Shown: one piece after another, positions 62,101-64,000 of the stretch
Numbering within the stretch: the first letter of the stretch is position 1
How the letters are laid out: each line of letters starts with the position of its first letter
NCBI RefSeq assembly: GCF_028640845.1
Contig: NC_080541.1
Span: 162,489,502-162,553,501 of the forward strand
DNA: 64,000 nucleotides
Origin: Ahaetulla prasina
Taxonomy: Eukaryota; Chordata; Lepidosauria; Squamata; Colubridae
Direction of reading: 5' to 3'
Translations under genes and position numbers: made by a program
The notes under the pieces: generated by a model
The model's database searches: none
What the model was told of the DNA's origin: nothing
Seen by the model: only the letters and a program-made list of their open reading frames with translations

Positions 62101-63046
62101 TAATAATATGGAATGCAATTCATATAGGATGTGCTATGCAAGCTTTTTTATCTGTGTAAAATACTTTTGAAAAAATATTAATTTTTAGAGCAAAAAATGT
62201 TAAAAATGCCATAAGGGAAAAGAGAACAATTGCCATTTATTTTCTCCTGGATTGAGAAAGCTAAGAGAGACTACTGATGATCTTTGTTTAATGGCCACTA
62301 ATTCAGTGACCATTCAGAATTTGCCAACATCACTGAACACATGGTACTTGAAGTTCCAGCCACTGTATAACTTCATGTCATTGTGGTCATGTCATTGTGG
62401 TCATGTCATTGTGATCTGGTTGCTCAGCAACTAGTCTGGATTTCTGACGATGGCAGCATCCTACGGACACATGATCATGATTTGTGATCTTTGCTGCCAT
62501 CTTCTCACAAACAAAATCAATGGGGACCTGGCAGAAACTCAGGGGTCATGATCACATGAGGTCCTCACTGAACAACTCATGCTGTTCTCACTTAATGACT
62601 TTAAACCAGGGATTACCAGAATTACAGTCGTCAAGTAGAATAGTCAAATGATATCATACTTTACTTACTTCACTTAGAGACAAGAAATTACTGTTGTTAA
62701 GTGAAGGTTACCTGTAATGTTAATGGGATATAATTTTAAAAATCTATATTTTGTAAATTGGAAGATGGTGAAAGGCTTCACTCTGAATGAGTTCATCATG
62801 CTAATCTTGTCATTTGACATTTTGACATCCTTGGAATATAAATTCTCTTCTGGAATGACATTACTAATAAAAGTGTTTTTATCTCCAAAATGCTTATACT
62901 GAATTCATCAAAAACATACCTGCTGCGATGTTCATAATTGCCTTTACATCGGAATTTGTGAGCTGGAAACACAGTAAAAATACCTTCTTCTGAACTAAAG
63001 TACTGCCATTTGATTCCAGGGTTTGATTTCAAATTGTCAGCAAGGA
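9439..63046 (-). CDS. CACHD1: CACHD1, 3' 23 coding exons (partial gene, N-terminus outside window)
   Basis: CACHD1 is a type I membrane protein related to voltage-gated calcium channel alpha2delta subunits. Published work describes it as a modulator of Cav channels, especially T-type, and as a Frizzled/LRP6-associated Wnt co-receptor. Twenty-three exons joined in phase give 1,102 residues plus TAA. Order of domains (numbered from the first residue in this window): end of the VWA N-terminal region 1-53; VWA about 54-240; tandem Cache region about 290-740; cysteine-rich stalk about 740-890; transmembrane helix about 926-945; cytoplasmic tail 946-1102. The protein family was recognised from many near-invariant blocks, such as the [17 protein letters not shown] segment and the C-terminus VHTVDAEC. 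The VWA MIDAS-like motif reads DHGAS, so the middle serine of DxSxS is glycine. All introns are GT-AG. No frameshift or internal stop was found, so the gene looks functional. Start codon and promoter are not present. Confidence 0.97.
10003..10147 (+). mobile_element. SINE 3' part, ...AAAATCTAATAAATAAA tail
   Basis: Contains GGTTGTTGTTGTGGGGAAAA and the ending GGCAGAATAAAAATCTAATAAATAAA-like tail shared with 13.1 and 28.5 kb. The tRNA-derived head is missing. Confidence 0.65.
10670..10926 (+). mobile_element. Sauria-type SINE, near full length
   Basis: A tRNA-derived head with an A-box-like TGGCTCAGGCTG and B-box-like GGTTCTAATCCC, a body with CCTTTATAAGGTAGGTAAAATG, and the ending CCTGAGTCTTCGGAGAAGGGCGGGATATAAATG before poly-A. 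This body/tail is typical of the squamate Sauria SINEs that use LINE machinery of the Bov-B type. A second copy is at 54315-54571. Confidence 0.8.
11130..11285. mobile_element. MITE fragment related to the CAGGTAGTCC family
   Basis: Ends with GTAAGTCAAGGAATACCTGTA, equivalent to the right terminus of the complete copies, and contains a GATTGCTTAACCGCCACAATT-like segment. The left part is missing or diverged. Confidence 0.5.
12209..12322. mobile_element. palindromic hAT-like MITE, TSD ATCTTGGG
   Basis: A 114-bp near-palindrome starting CAGAGGTCTTCAAAC, whose arms pair over AGTCTTAAAG..CTTTAAGACT. Perfect 8-bp duplications ATCTTGGG at 12201-12208 and 12323-12330. Same family at 44556-44686. 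Confidence 0.85.
13100..13365 (+). mobile_element. tRNA-derived SINE with internal tandem duplication
   Basis: Same family as 28.5 kb: head with TTTAAGTCCTGTTTTAGCC, body with GGGTTGTTG, tail ending in AAATAAATAAAT. A 44-bp segment beginning CAGCTGGATGACTCTCTCAG is present twice in exact tandem (about 13167-13254). Confidence 0.7.
14838..14978. mobile_element. short MITE with 8-10 bp duplications
   Basis: About 141 bp from TGGTGGATTGCC to CCACCCCTGG. The sequence CAATTGACAA is exactly repeated on both sides (14828-14837 and 14979-14988), fitting an 8-bp hAT duplication with chance extension. Confidence 0.7.
15725..16085. mobile_element. TA-flanked MITE, CAGGTAGTCC termini
   Basis: A 361-bp non-coding element with inverted ends CAGGTAGTCC and GACTACCTG, flanked by TA on both sides. 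Inner ACTTAACAACTG-type repeats are shared with copies at 27.8, 34.3 and 44.8 kb. The TA duplication points to a Tc1/mariner-type transposase supplied in trans. Confidence 0.8.
17294..17395 (-). CDS. CACHD1: CACHD1 exon, cytoplasmic tail (residues 990-1024)
   Basis: A 102-nt exon, acceptor catag after a long pyrimidine tract, donor gtaaga. It encodes [16 protein letters not shown] and then [17 protein letters not shown]. The arginine run followed by serine/threonine is a plausible basophilic kinase site, but that is inference. The next intron, 7.6 kb, is the longest in the window. Confidence 0.95.
17597..17954 (-). mobile_element. tRNA-derived SINE, TTTACC-tailed family
   Basis: On the minus strand it starts AGGGACATGATGGTCCAG, has a B-box-like GGTTCGAATCCC, and ends in ACCTTTACCTTTACC. 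Flanked by GCATTATAGATTA and GCATTGTAAATTA, 13-bp duplications with two differences. Copies also at 43.5 kb and 47.2 kb. Confidence 0.8.
18135..18630. mobile_element. hAT-like MITE with nested repeat tail, TSD ATCTATAG
   Basis: Bounded by CAGTGATGGTGAACC and GCCATCACGG, with perfect 8-bp duplications ATCTATAG at 18127-18134 and 18631-18638. Same family as 4996-5358 but inverted. A SINE/LINE tail (CCGCCCTGAGTCCTCCGGG... with AAAT repeats) at about 18225-18322 is nested in it. Confidence 0.8.
18920..18997 (-). CDS. CACHD1: CACHD1 exon, cytoplasmic tail (residues 964-990)
   Basis: A 78-nt exon, acceptor tgcag, donor gtgagt. It encodes [19 protein letters not shown] and then HEDRG, a highly charged, acidic/basic segment of the cytoplasmic tail. 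Both end codons are split and rejoin correctly (E and I). Confidence 0.95.
18998..20225 (-). other. CACHD1 intron (1.2 kb)
   Basis: Contains a short SINE/LINE-like 3' tail at 19280-19372; otherwise unrecognised. Confidence 0.75.
19280..19372 (+). mobile_element. short SINE/LINE 3' tail
   Basis: CCACCCTGAGTCACTTTAAG, then GGCGGCATATAAATTTAATAAA and AAGT/AAAT repeats, the general 3' end of squamate SINEs. Head absent. Confidence 0.55.
20226..20387 (-). CDS. CACHD1: CACHD1 exon, transmembrane helix (residues 910-964)
   Basis: A 162-nt exon, acceptor aaag after a pyrimidine tract, donor gtaagc. It encodes [15 protein letters not shown] and the single transmembrane helix [19 protein letters not shown] (about residues 927-945). 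The stop-transfer sequence [11 protein letters not shown] follows. This fixes the topology: all earlier exons are outside and the later three are cytoplasmic. Confidence 0.97.
21048..21581 (-). pseudogene. pogo-like DDE transposase, C-terminal fragment
   Basis: An open frame of about 177 codons, with no ATG at its left end (it opens at a TTG after an upstream in-frame stop at 21630-21632). It contains [17 protein letters not shown], the second catalytic aspartate followed by the usual histidine, and [19 protein letters not shown], the third catalytic aspartate. This is the DDE_1 pattern of pogo/Tigger transposases and of POGK-type host genes. The tail is very acidic (serine/aspartate run) and ends at a stop at 21048. 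The helix-turn-helix/CENP-B DNA-binding domain and the first catalytic aspartate are missing. Best read as a dead transposase remnant. Confidence 0.85.
21808..22130. repeat. ATT/ATC trinucleotide microsatellite, about 320 bp
   Basis: A pure trinucleotide tract of ATT units with interspersed ATC units, ending in GAT units. All six frames are open and give poly-Tyr/His, poly-Ile or poly-Ile/Met translations, which are artefacts. It lies inside the pogo-like element. Confidence 0.97.
22131..23210. other. internal part of pogo-like element, pyrimidine-rich
   Basis: Unrecognised sequence between the microsatellite and the GC-rich array, including CT-rich runs at 22.3-22.4 and 22.85-23.02 kb. No transposase coding similarity was seen, so this may be foreign sequence captured by the element. 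Confidence 0.5.
23215..24515. repeat. CpG-rich hairpin array inside the transposon
   Basis: A module starting AAATTGAGTGCGGCGGCA and running to about CCGGCTGGG occurs in direct orientation at about 23342, 23636, 23863 and 24101, and in inverted orientation at about 23703-23763, 23931-23991 and 24180-24241. Successive direct/inverted pairs could form hairpins of 50 bp or more. Between them are GAGGCGAGTGACAACGCC-type units, also seen in the copy at 240-1040. Long open frames here on both strands are by-products of low-complexity GC-rich sequence. Confidence 0.85.
24529..24602. repeat. subterminal 18-bp inverted repeat at transposon right end
   Basis: ACTCGAGTATAAGCCGAG is followed about 40 bp later by its exact inverse complement, with a second partial inverted pair (GTTTTT...AAAAAC-like) between them. 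The same structure is at 1393-1483, so it belongs to the element rather than to this locus. Confidence 0.85.
24683..24834 (-). CDS. CACHD1: CACHD1 exon, last cysteine-rich region (residues 859-910)
   Basis: A 152-nt exon, acceptor ttgcag, donor gtaaga. It encodes [18 protein letters not shown], then [19 protein letters not shown] and DDMGSIG. It resembles a small PSI-like cysteine module just outside the membrane. The right end of the pogo-like transposon lies only about 70 bp from its donor. Confidence 0.96.
25398..25998 (-). mobile_element. CR1-group LINE, 5'-truncated 3' end
   Basis: The last ~600 bp of a LINE: end of ORF2, a ~160-bp 3' UTR, and an AAAT-type tail (TTTATTTATTTATTTT on the plus strand). 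It is 5'-truncated at about 25998, where AT-rich ATAATA sequence begins. The uninterrupted frame suggests a fairly recent insertion. Confidence 0.8.
25596..25994 (-). pseudogene. LINE ORF2 C-terminus, open reading frame without ATG
   Basis: Minus-strand frame ending TAA at 25596-25598, open for 132 codons without a stop. It reads [18 protein letters not shown], then [18 protein letters not shown] and [13 protein letters not shown]. This is the post-reverse-transcriptase C-terminal region of CR1-like ORF2 proteins. Translations from ATG in other frames at this place are shadows. The exact clade is unresolved. Confidence 0.85.
26165..26281 (-). CDS. CACHD1: CACHD1 exon, cysteine-rich region (residues 820-859)
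   Basis: A 117-nt exon, acceptor ttttag, donor gtaagt. It encodes [17 protein letters not shown] and [14 protein letters not shown] and ends RMESG. Only 173 bp separate it from the preceding coding exon. The segment continues the extracellular cysteine-rich stalk. Confidence 0.95.
26455..26541 (-). CDS. CACHD1: CACHD1 exon, cysteine-rich region (residues 791-820)
   Basis: An 87-nt exon, acceptor tgaag, donor gtaatg. It encodes the very characteristic block [19 protein letters not shown] with two closely spaced C-x-C pairs, and ends NAENR. It was one of the decisive matches for assigning the gene. Confidence 0.96.
26779..27174. mobile_element. GC-rich hAT-like MITE
   Basis: About 396 bp with inverted ends CAGGGATGGGCTC and AGCCCACCCCTG. 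The flanking octamers ATTATAAC and ACTATAAT match at six of eight positions. Sequence between is GC-rich without coding signal. Confidence 0.6.
27773..28150. mobile_element. TA-flanked MITE, CAGGTAGTCC family
   Basis: A 378-bp copy bounded by CAGGTAATCCTCG and CGAGGACTACCTG within TA dinucleotides. Contains GTCATGTGATCAAAATTCAG and the repeated ACTTAACAAC motifs. Confidence 0.8.
28520..28755 (+). mobile_element. tRNA-derived SINE, AATCTAATAAATAAAT-tailed
   Basis: Head with AAGGTGCTGGCC and B-box-like TTCTAGTCCCGC, a body with CTCTCTCTCAGCCCAACTC, and a tail GGATAAAAATCTAATAAATAAA. The most complete copy of this family here. Confidence 0.75.
29081..29241 (-). CDS. CACHD1: CACHD1 exon, cysteine-rich region (residues 738-791)
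   Basis: A 161-nt exon, acceptor cctag, donor gtaaga. It encodes [17 protein letters not shown] and [18 protein letters not shown] and ends LCLNCHR. It carries six cysteines and one N-glycosylation sequon (NET), consistent with a disulphide-stabilised extracellular stalk. Confidence 0.96.
29242..30661 (-). other. CACHD1 intron (1.4 kb)
   Basis: Nothing recognised. Confidence 0.75.
30662..30778 (-). CDS. CACHD1: CACHD1 exon after second Cache (residues 699-737)
   Basis: A 117-nt exon of exactly 39 codons, acceptor tgtag, donor gtacgt. It encodes [18 protein letters not shown] and then [18 protein letters not shown]. Being phase 0 at both ends it could be skipped without a frameshift; nothing in the sequence shows that it is. 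Confidence 0.95.
30880..31030. mobile_element. possible MITE remnant
   Basis: Contains CATCACTAAGCAATGTGATTG, CATCACTTAACAATGG and GCCATCGTAACCCC, the vocabulary of the CAGGTAGTCC family, but no termini were found. Confidence 0.4.
31605..32012 (+). pseudogene. decayed LINE ORF2 C-terminus with zinc-finger remnant
   Basis: One frame reads [17 protein letters not shown], then [15 protein letters not shown] and SDRSAWRLK, the C-terminal region of some non-LTR retrotransposon polyproteins (GKR-W-DR-WR pattern). After a frameshift another frame reads [10 protein letters not shown], stop, IGLFSHTRC, a zinc-finger motif of the type found near the end of such proteins. Frameshifts and stops show it is an old remnant. 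The clade is not resolved. Confidence 0.55.
32192..32775 (+). mobile_element. solo LTR, 584 bp, TSD ATGTG
   Basis: Same family: TGTTGTGGC start, ACAGAACA end, TATA box TATAAAA at 32486-32492. Perfect duplications ATGTG at 32187-32191 and 32776-32780. It lies in a CACHD1 intron in the orientation opposite to the gene, 56 bp beyond the intron side of the neighbouring exon's donor. Confidence 0.85.
32832..32931 (-). CDS. CACHD1: CACHD1 exon, end of second Cache module (residues 665-698)
   Basis: A 100-nt exon, acceptor gatag, ending on a codon boundary. It encodes [16 protein letters not shown], with the D-x-x-G-x-L-x-x-H-P Cache signature, then VEQQHITHK. Its donor reads AAG|gtttgc, the weakest in the gene, but the reading frame and the THK|EPL junction support it. 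Confidence 0.95.
32932..34931 (-). other. CACHD1 intron (2.0 kb)
   Basis: Contains a TA-flanked MITE at 34.3-34.7 kb; otherwise nothing recognised. Confidence 0.8.
34335..34699. mobile_element. TA-flanked MITE, CAGGTAGTCC family, inverted copy
   Basis: A 365-bp copy bounded by CAGGTAGCC and GGACTACCTG within TA. Its interior runs opposite to the copies at 15.7, 27.8 and 44.8 kb (CTTGTTGGAAGGTCGC rather than its complement). Confidence 0.8.
34932..35054 (-). CDS. CACHD1: CACHD1 exon, second Cache module (residues 624-665)
   Basis: A 123-nt exon, acceptor ttacag, donor gtaaaa, a weak donor. It encodes [19 protein letters not shown] and then [16 protein letters not shown]. The phrase V-M-G-I-D-F-T is the canonical Cache strand leading into the final helix. 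Confidence 0.95.
35055..40907 (-). other. CACHD1 intron (5.9 kb), repeat-poor
   Basis: Apart from a (TG)n(TCTG)n microsatellite near 38.1 kb I recognise no transposon in this long intron, in contrast to its neighbours. Some of it could be conserved non-coding sequence, which cannot be judged from one genome. Confidence 0.7.
38044..38118. repeat. (TG)n(TCTG)n compound microsatellite
   Basis: About fourteen TG units followed, after one TTTG interruption, by about ten TCTG units. Confidence 0.97.
40908..41018 (-). CDS. CACHD1: CACHD1 exon, second Cache module (residues 587-624)
   Basis: A 111-nt exon, acceptor gatag, donor gtaatg. It encodes [19 protein letters not shown] then [16 protein letters not shown]. 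The sequence [14 protein letters not shown] is the Cache strand pair seen in alpha2delta proteins. Both end codons are split. Confidence 0.95.
41019..42211 (-). other. CACHD1 intron (1.2 kb)
   Basis: Nothing recognised. Confidence 0.75.
42212..42393 (-). CDS. CACHD1: CACHD1 exon, second Cache module (residues 527-587)
   Basis: A 182-nt exon, acceptor ttgcag, donor gtgagt. It encodes [35 protein letters not shown] and [14 protein letters not shown]. The pattern FDPTRRQWY (the tyrosine is in the next exon) is the characteristic alpha2delta/dCache loop that contacts ligand in related proteins. Confidence 0.96.
42394..43215 (-). other. CACHD1 intron (822 bp)
   Basis: Nothing recognised. Confidence 0.75.
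43216..43358 (-). CDS. CACHD1: CACHD1 exon between the Cache modules (residues 479-526)
   Basis: A 143-nt exon, acceptor ttccag, donor gtatga. It encodes [17 protein letters not shown] and then [15 protein letters not shown] and ends NPGLK on a codon boundary. The segment begins the second four-helix/Cache module. Confidence 0.95.
43506..43865 (+). mobile_element. tRNA-derived SINE, TTTACC-tailed family, full length
   Basis: Begins GGGACGCGGTGGCTCAG (A-box region), has GGTTCAAATCCC (B-box) and ends in repeated TTTACC. Flanks repeat AATTTAAGGGA on both sides, the target duplication. This is the most complete of three copies. Confidence 0.85.
44556..44686. mobile_element. palindromic hAT-like MITE, TSD GCTAAGAA
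   Basis: A 131-bp near-palindrome from CAGAGGTCTTCAAAG to GAAGACCTCTG. Perfect 8-bp duplications GCTAAGAA at 44548-44555 and 44687-44694. The complete relative of 12209-12322. Confidence 0.9.
44842..45201. mobile_element. TA-flanked MITE, CAGGTAGTCC family
   Basis: A 360-bp copy bounded by CAGGAAGTCCTTGG and CGAGGACTATCTG within TA. Same interior order as the copies at 15.7 and 27.8 kb. Confidence 0.8.
46651..46984. mobile_element. hAT-like MITE, TSD TTTCAATG
   Basis: A 334-bp element from CAGTGGTGAAATGC to GCATTTCACCCG, with perfect 8-bp duplications TTTCAATG at 46643-46650 and 46985-46992. The interior contains inverted GAATCTAAA/TTTAGATTC-type segments and a CGCATGCGCA palindrome. Confidence 0.85.
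47207..47517 (-). mobile_element. tRNA-derived SINE, TTTACC-tailed family, internally deleted
   Basis: Minus-strand copy with the TTTACC tail at its left and the GGGACGCGGTGGCTCAG head at its right. The sequence CTAAGATACTTGG occurs at both edges, a perfect 13-bp duplication. It lacks about 50 bp next to the tail compared with the 43.5-kb copy. Confidence 0.85.
48045..48213 (-). CDS. CACHD1: CACHD1 exon, Cache region (residues 423-479)
   Basis: A 169-nt exon, acceptor ttttag, donor gtaaag. It encodes [18 protein letters not shown] and then [20 protein letters not shown]. It starts on a codon boundary and ends one base into a glutamate codon. The hydrophobic run FILCIVVI is a Cache beta strand, not a membrane segment. 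Confidence 0.95.
48214..48878 (-). other. CACHD1 intron (665 bp)
   Basis: Nothing recognised. Confidence 0.75.
48879..48996 (-). CDS. CACHD1: CACHD1 exon, Cache region (residues 383-422)
   Basis: A 118-nt exon, acceptor cttag, donor gtaagt, ending on a codon boundary. It encodes [19 protein letters not shown] and then NVSYAWKM. It contains two possible N-glycosylation sequons, NSS and NVS, consistent with a lumenal or extracellular position. Confidence 0.94.
50035..50161. mobile_element. hAT-like MITE, TSD ATTTAGAG
   Basis: A 127-bp element from CCAGGAGTGTCACACTC to GAGTTTGACAGCTCTG. Perfect 8-bp duplications ATTTAGAG at 50027-50034 and 50162-50169. Confidence 0.85.
50170..50277 (-). mobile_element. 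SINE 5' part (tRNA-derived head), inverted
   Basis: Minus-strand reading gives GAGAGCCATTTTGGTATAGT, then GGTGAAGGTATCAGAC and a B-box-like GAGTTCTAGTCCCGC. It abuts the preceding MITE's target duplication. It is the head missing from the 10.0-kb copy. Confidence 0.65.
50317..50440 (-). CDS. CACHD1: CACHD1 exon, first Cache domain (residues 342-383)
   Basis: A 124-nt exon, acceptor tttag, donor gtaaga. It begins with GYTLMHPSL, the conserved G-x-x-x-x-H-P loop after the Cache strand, and ends with [10 protein letters not shown]. Only 143 bp separate it from the preceding coding exon. Confidence 0.95.
50584..50733 (-). CDS. CACHD1: CACHD1 exon, first Cache domain (residues 292-342)
   Basis: A 150-nt exon, acceptor aaacag, donor gtaata, which is weak at positions +4 to +6. 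It encodes [22 protein letters not shown] and then [13 protein letters not shown], followed by FLIDDKG, the strand-turn pattern typical of a Cache ligand-binding fold. Codons are split at both ends (G and G). Confidence 0.95.
51461..51530. repeat. perfect 29-bp foldback at CR1 5' junction
   Basis: The segment 51461-51489 is the exact inverse complement of 51502-51530, separated by a 12-nt loop. The right arm is CR1 coding sequence in order; the left arm is the same sequence inverted, so it was created at or after insertion. Confidence 0.9.
51490..51655 (+). mobile_element. CR1 LINE 3' end
   Basis: Encodes the CR1 ORF2 terminus ([21 protein letters not shown]) to the stop after GAAATGGTG, followed by the CR1 3' UTR signature GGACTAGAAGACCTCCAAGG and a TTATG-type short repeat tail. 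Confidence 0.85.
52756..52870. mobile_element. MITE half, GGGTTGTCAAACTC terminus
   Basis: Left terminus CAGGGTTGTCAAACTCCTGGCC and a GGCCGGATGCATCACGTG segment match the family at 5944-6067. The right terminus is not recognisable. Confidence 0.6.
53156..53262 (+). mobile_element. CR1/L3-type LINE 3' tail with (CTATT)n
   Basis: Shares GCACCAAGACAAATTCCTTG, TGTCCAATCACACTTGGCC and the final (ATTCT)n with the end of the larger LINE at 57.1 kb. Only the last ~100 bp are present. Confidence 0.8.
54006..54790 (-). mobile_element. CR1 LINE 3' end, split by a SINE
   Basis: Minus-strand CR1: before the SINE it reads [16 protein letters not shown] and LMKRRTRGD, after it [19 protein letters not shown] and [14 protein letters not shown], then the 3' UTR. 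The two halves join in the usual CR1 order. The tail lies at 54006. Confidence 0.85.
54315..54571 (+). mobile_element. Sauria-type SINE nested in CR1
   Basis: Same family as 10670-10926, with the CCTTTATAAGGTAGGTAAAATG body and GTCTTCGGAGAAGGGCGGG tail. It interrupts the CR1 reading frame between GGAGACAT and ATGATAGC. Flanking ATATCT/ATGTCT is a short imperfect duplication. Confidence 0.85.
55440..57205 (+). mobile_element. CR1/L3-type LINE, 5'-truncated, with reverse transcriptase
   Basis: About 1.77 kb: end of the ORF2 linker, the full reverse transcriptase core, the C-terminal region, a ~230-bp 3' UTR ending in GCACCAAGACAAATTCCTTG, and a (CTATT)n tail. I recall this kind of tail being described for snake L3/Snake1 CR1 LINEs, which seed AATAG microsatellites. 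The endonuclease and ORF1 are absent. Confidence 0.85.
55470..56916 (+). pseudogene. LINE reverse transcriptase, nearly intact, frameshifted
   Basis: Three pieces in order. 55.47-55.93 kb: linker and fingers, [19 protein letters not shown] and [17 protein letters not shown]. After a one-base shift at about 55,926: [15 protein letters not shown] (first catalytic aspartate), [19 protein letters not shown] and [10 protein letters not shown] (the FADD active site), then thumb motifs to FYRGIIESV. After a second shift near 56,630: [17 protein letters not shown] to [13 protein letters not shown], stop at 56914-56916, with one TGA near 56,833 that could be a CpG-decayed arginine codon. Two frameshifts and one stop inactivate it. 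Confidence 0.85.
57827..58060 (-). CDS. CACHD1: CACHD1 exon, end of VWA domain and linker to Cache (residues 214-292)
   Basis: The longest internal exon here, 234 nt, acceptor ttgcag, donor gtaaga. It encodes [18 protein letters not shown], the last VWA helix, and then the linker ending [11 protein letters not shown]. The split glutamate at its start replaces an aspartate I recall from mammalian CACHD1. It is separated from the next exon by the second longest intron of the window. Confidence 0.95.
58264..58413 (-). CDS. CACHD1: CACHD1 exon, VWA domain (residues 164-214)
   Basis: A 150-nt exon, acceptor cttag, donor gtgaga. It encodes the hydrophobic strand [12 protein letters not shown], where VWA proteins usually carry a TDG-type turn, and [13 protein letters not shown], a later buried strand. 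Both ends split codons (N at the start, E at the end), matching the adjoining exons. Confidence 0.95.
58414..58978 (-). other. CACHD1 intron (565 bp)
   Basis: Nothing recognised apart from AT-rich unique sequence. Confidence 0.75.
58979..59195 (-). CDS. CACHD1: CACHD1 exon, VWA domain core (residues 92-164)
   Basis: A 217-nt exon, acceptor cttcag, donor gtaagt. It encodes [19 protein letters not shown], then a lysine/serine-rich stretch and the helix [14 protein letters not shown]. It ends one base into an asparagine codon that the next exon completes. This is the second beta strand and following helices of the VWA fold. Confidence 0.96.
59196..60326 (-). other. CACHD1 intron (1.1 kb)
   Basis: No mobile element recognised. 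A short (TTAA)n run, six units, lies at about 59,850-59,875. Confidence 0.75.
60327..60471 (-). CDS. CACHD1: CACHD1 exon, start of VWA domain (residues 43-91)
   Basis: A 145-nt exon with acceptor ttttag and donor gtgagt, ending on a codon boundary. It holds the first VWA beta strand and the metal-site loop, read as [16 protein letters not shown]. In a canonical MIDAS the loop is DxSxS; here it is D-H-G-A-S, so the first aspartate and last serine remain but the middle serine is glycine. The exon ends with SIDEHDK. Confidence 0.96.
60881..61039. mobile_element. inverted-repeat MITE, TCCTTGGTGCTCTC termini
   Basis: About 160 bp with inverted ends TCCTTGGTGCTCTCTGAG and CTGAGAGAGCACCAAGGA, and an inner inverted pair AAACTAGGTAACATC / GATGTCACCTAGTTT. 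Target duplication not clear. Confidence 0.7.
62270..62714. mobile_element. degenerate MITE related to the CAGGTAGTCC family
   Basis: Ends with GTGAAGGTTACCTGTA and contains TTAAGTGAAGG and ACTTAATGAC motifs. It includes a 14-bp tandem triplication based on TGTCATTGTGGTCA near 62,376-62,412. Left end not clear. Confidence 0.5.
62920..63046 (-). CDS. CACHD1: CACHD1 exon, VWA N-terminal region (residues 1-43 of window)
   Basis: This 127-nt exon begins after an AATAG acceptor, completes a valine codon and ends two bases into an arginine codon before the donor gtatgt. It encodes the segment with the motifs [14 protein letters not shown] and [10 protein letters not shown], which precedes the VWA domain in CACHD1. 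It is the most 5' coding exon in the window. The exon before it must end with a single G of the split codon and lies beyond the right edge. Confidence 0.95.
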
Positions 63047-64000
63047 CTATTAAAAATATAATAAAACAGAAAAGGAAATTAACAGTATTATAAGGACAGG
63101 AAAAAATATCTTAAATATTATTTGATTAAAAGTTTTCTTAGTATGGCACCAGGCTGTCTGAAATGATACCTTTAGATAACTTTCATAAGGAATGTACAGT
63201 ATGTGAAAGCCCAATGGTCATTAACCATAAGCCTACTTTATTTTCATGTGTTTAATAGTCTTGCCCTCATTAAAATAGGTGCATAGCTCCTACTGTTATT
63301 CTTTTCAGCAAATATTATGGTCCAGAGGCTACATCCAAATCTGCAAGACACAATACTGAGATAAACCAACAAATCTGCATATTATCCAATGGGATAAAGA
63401 ATATCAGGGGCTTTCTTGGAGGAAAATTTTTGATATACTGTGTCTCAGATTTTATACCATTACAACAGAATATATATTTTAAAGTAACAGGGAGGTAATA
63501 CTATGCTAATATGTGAAGGAACTTTACAAACCTTTCTGAGAAAAAACGAAGCACACACTCTCTCTCACATAGACTGAGGAAATAAAAATTTAGGATTTGA
63601 GAATAACCGGCTTGCATTCCTGCCGTTGAACTAGAATTAAAATATTCATCTGCTCTTATTTCAGTGCTGCTATTATGGAATTCAATTTGCTAGAATACTA
63701 AGAAGCAGACAGTTGTAAAGGGGAAATAGATTTGGGGTTGAGTTAAAAAGGAACAAGGAAGCTCTCCAGTCAAGATTATTTTAGAAATGGTTAAGGAACA
63801 GTAAGATGCTGGTGACCTCTGCAGCTCACACAGTCCTTGATTCATCAGTGCTGACAGTTACACATTTTCCTCCCTGTGGCTATGTAGATACTGATCATTT
63901 CATAGTCAGCCTTTCCAATAGACCACTTGGTGTCTTGCTGCTGAAAGAAGAGGCAAAGTAAGACACCTAATAAGCAAGTGGCTAATTATCAGCAGGCTTA
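63047..64000 (-). other. CACHD1 intron, right edge of window
   Basis: Intronic sequence upstream of the first exon in the window. I recognise no exon and no repeat family here. Confidence 0.7.

Larger units (their letters stand above)
60472..62919 (-). other. CACHD1 intron (2.4 kb)
   Basis: Holds an inverted-repeat MITE near 60.9 kb and a degenerate TA-flanked MITE at about 62.3-62.7 kb, both listed separately. The rest is AT-rich with short ACTAGTACAA repeats near 61.8 kb. Confidence 0.8.

Overview
This window is vertebrate nuclear DNA, most probably from a squamate reptile and plausibly a snake. It holds one gene. On the minus strand, 23 consecutive coding exons read from about 63.0 kb down to 9.4 kb and encode the last 1,102 residues of CACHD1 (VWFA and cache domain-containing protein 1), an alpha2delta-like membrane protein. 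All 22 internal introns are GT-AG and every split codon rejoins in phase. The start codon, signal peptide and promoter lie beyond the right edge; by comparison with the usual CACHD1 length of about 1,270 residues, roughly 170 N-terminal residues are missing. No other host gene could be supported on either strand.

The squamate assignment rests on the repeats: two Sauria-type tRNA-derived SINEs; a second tRNA-derived SINE family ending in TTTACC repeats; CR1 3' ends; and two copies of a CR1-group LINE tail ending in (CTATT)n, a tail I recall being described for snake L3/Snake1 elements.

Layout: 0-1.5 kb is the end of a GC-rich DNA transposon copy. From 1.5 to 9.4 kb is 3' flank plus an undefined 3' UTR, with two solo LTRs and several MITEs. 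From 9.4 to 26.5 kb are the tail, transmembrane and cysteine-rich exons; the 4.3-kb intron at 20.4-24.7 kb is almost filled by a 3.8-kb pogo-like transposon that carries a transposase remnant, a 320-bp ATT/ATC microsatellite and a CpG-rich array of inverted repeats. From 26.5 to 43.4 kb are the cysteine-rich and second Cache exons, with a third solo LTR. From 43.4 to 50.7 kb are the first Cache exons. The 7.1-kb intron at 50.7-57.8 kb holds a CR1 foldback, a CR1 split by a SINE, and a LINE with a nearly complete reverse transcriptase. From 57.8 to 63.0 kb are the VWA exons.

The exons together give one extracellular/lumenal chain (VWA, tandem Cache, cysteine-rich stalk), a single transmembrane helix and a cytoplasmic tail ending in a histidine-rich segment. 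The strongest unusual signals are in the repeat fraction: the TIR-bounded pogo-like element with its hairpin array, three same-family solo LTRs with perfect 5-bp target duplications, several MITEs with perfect 8-bp duplications, and a perfect 29-bp CR1 foldback.
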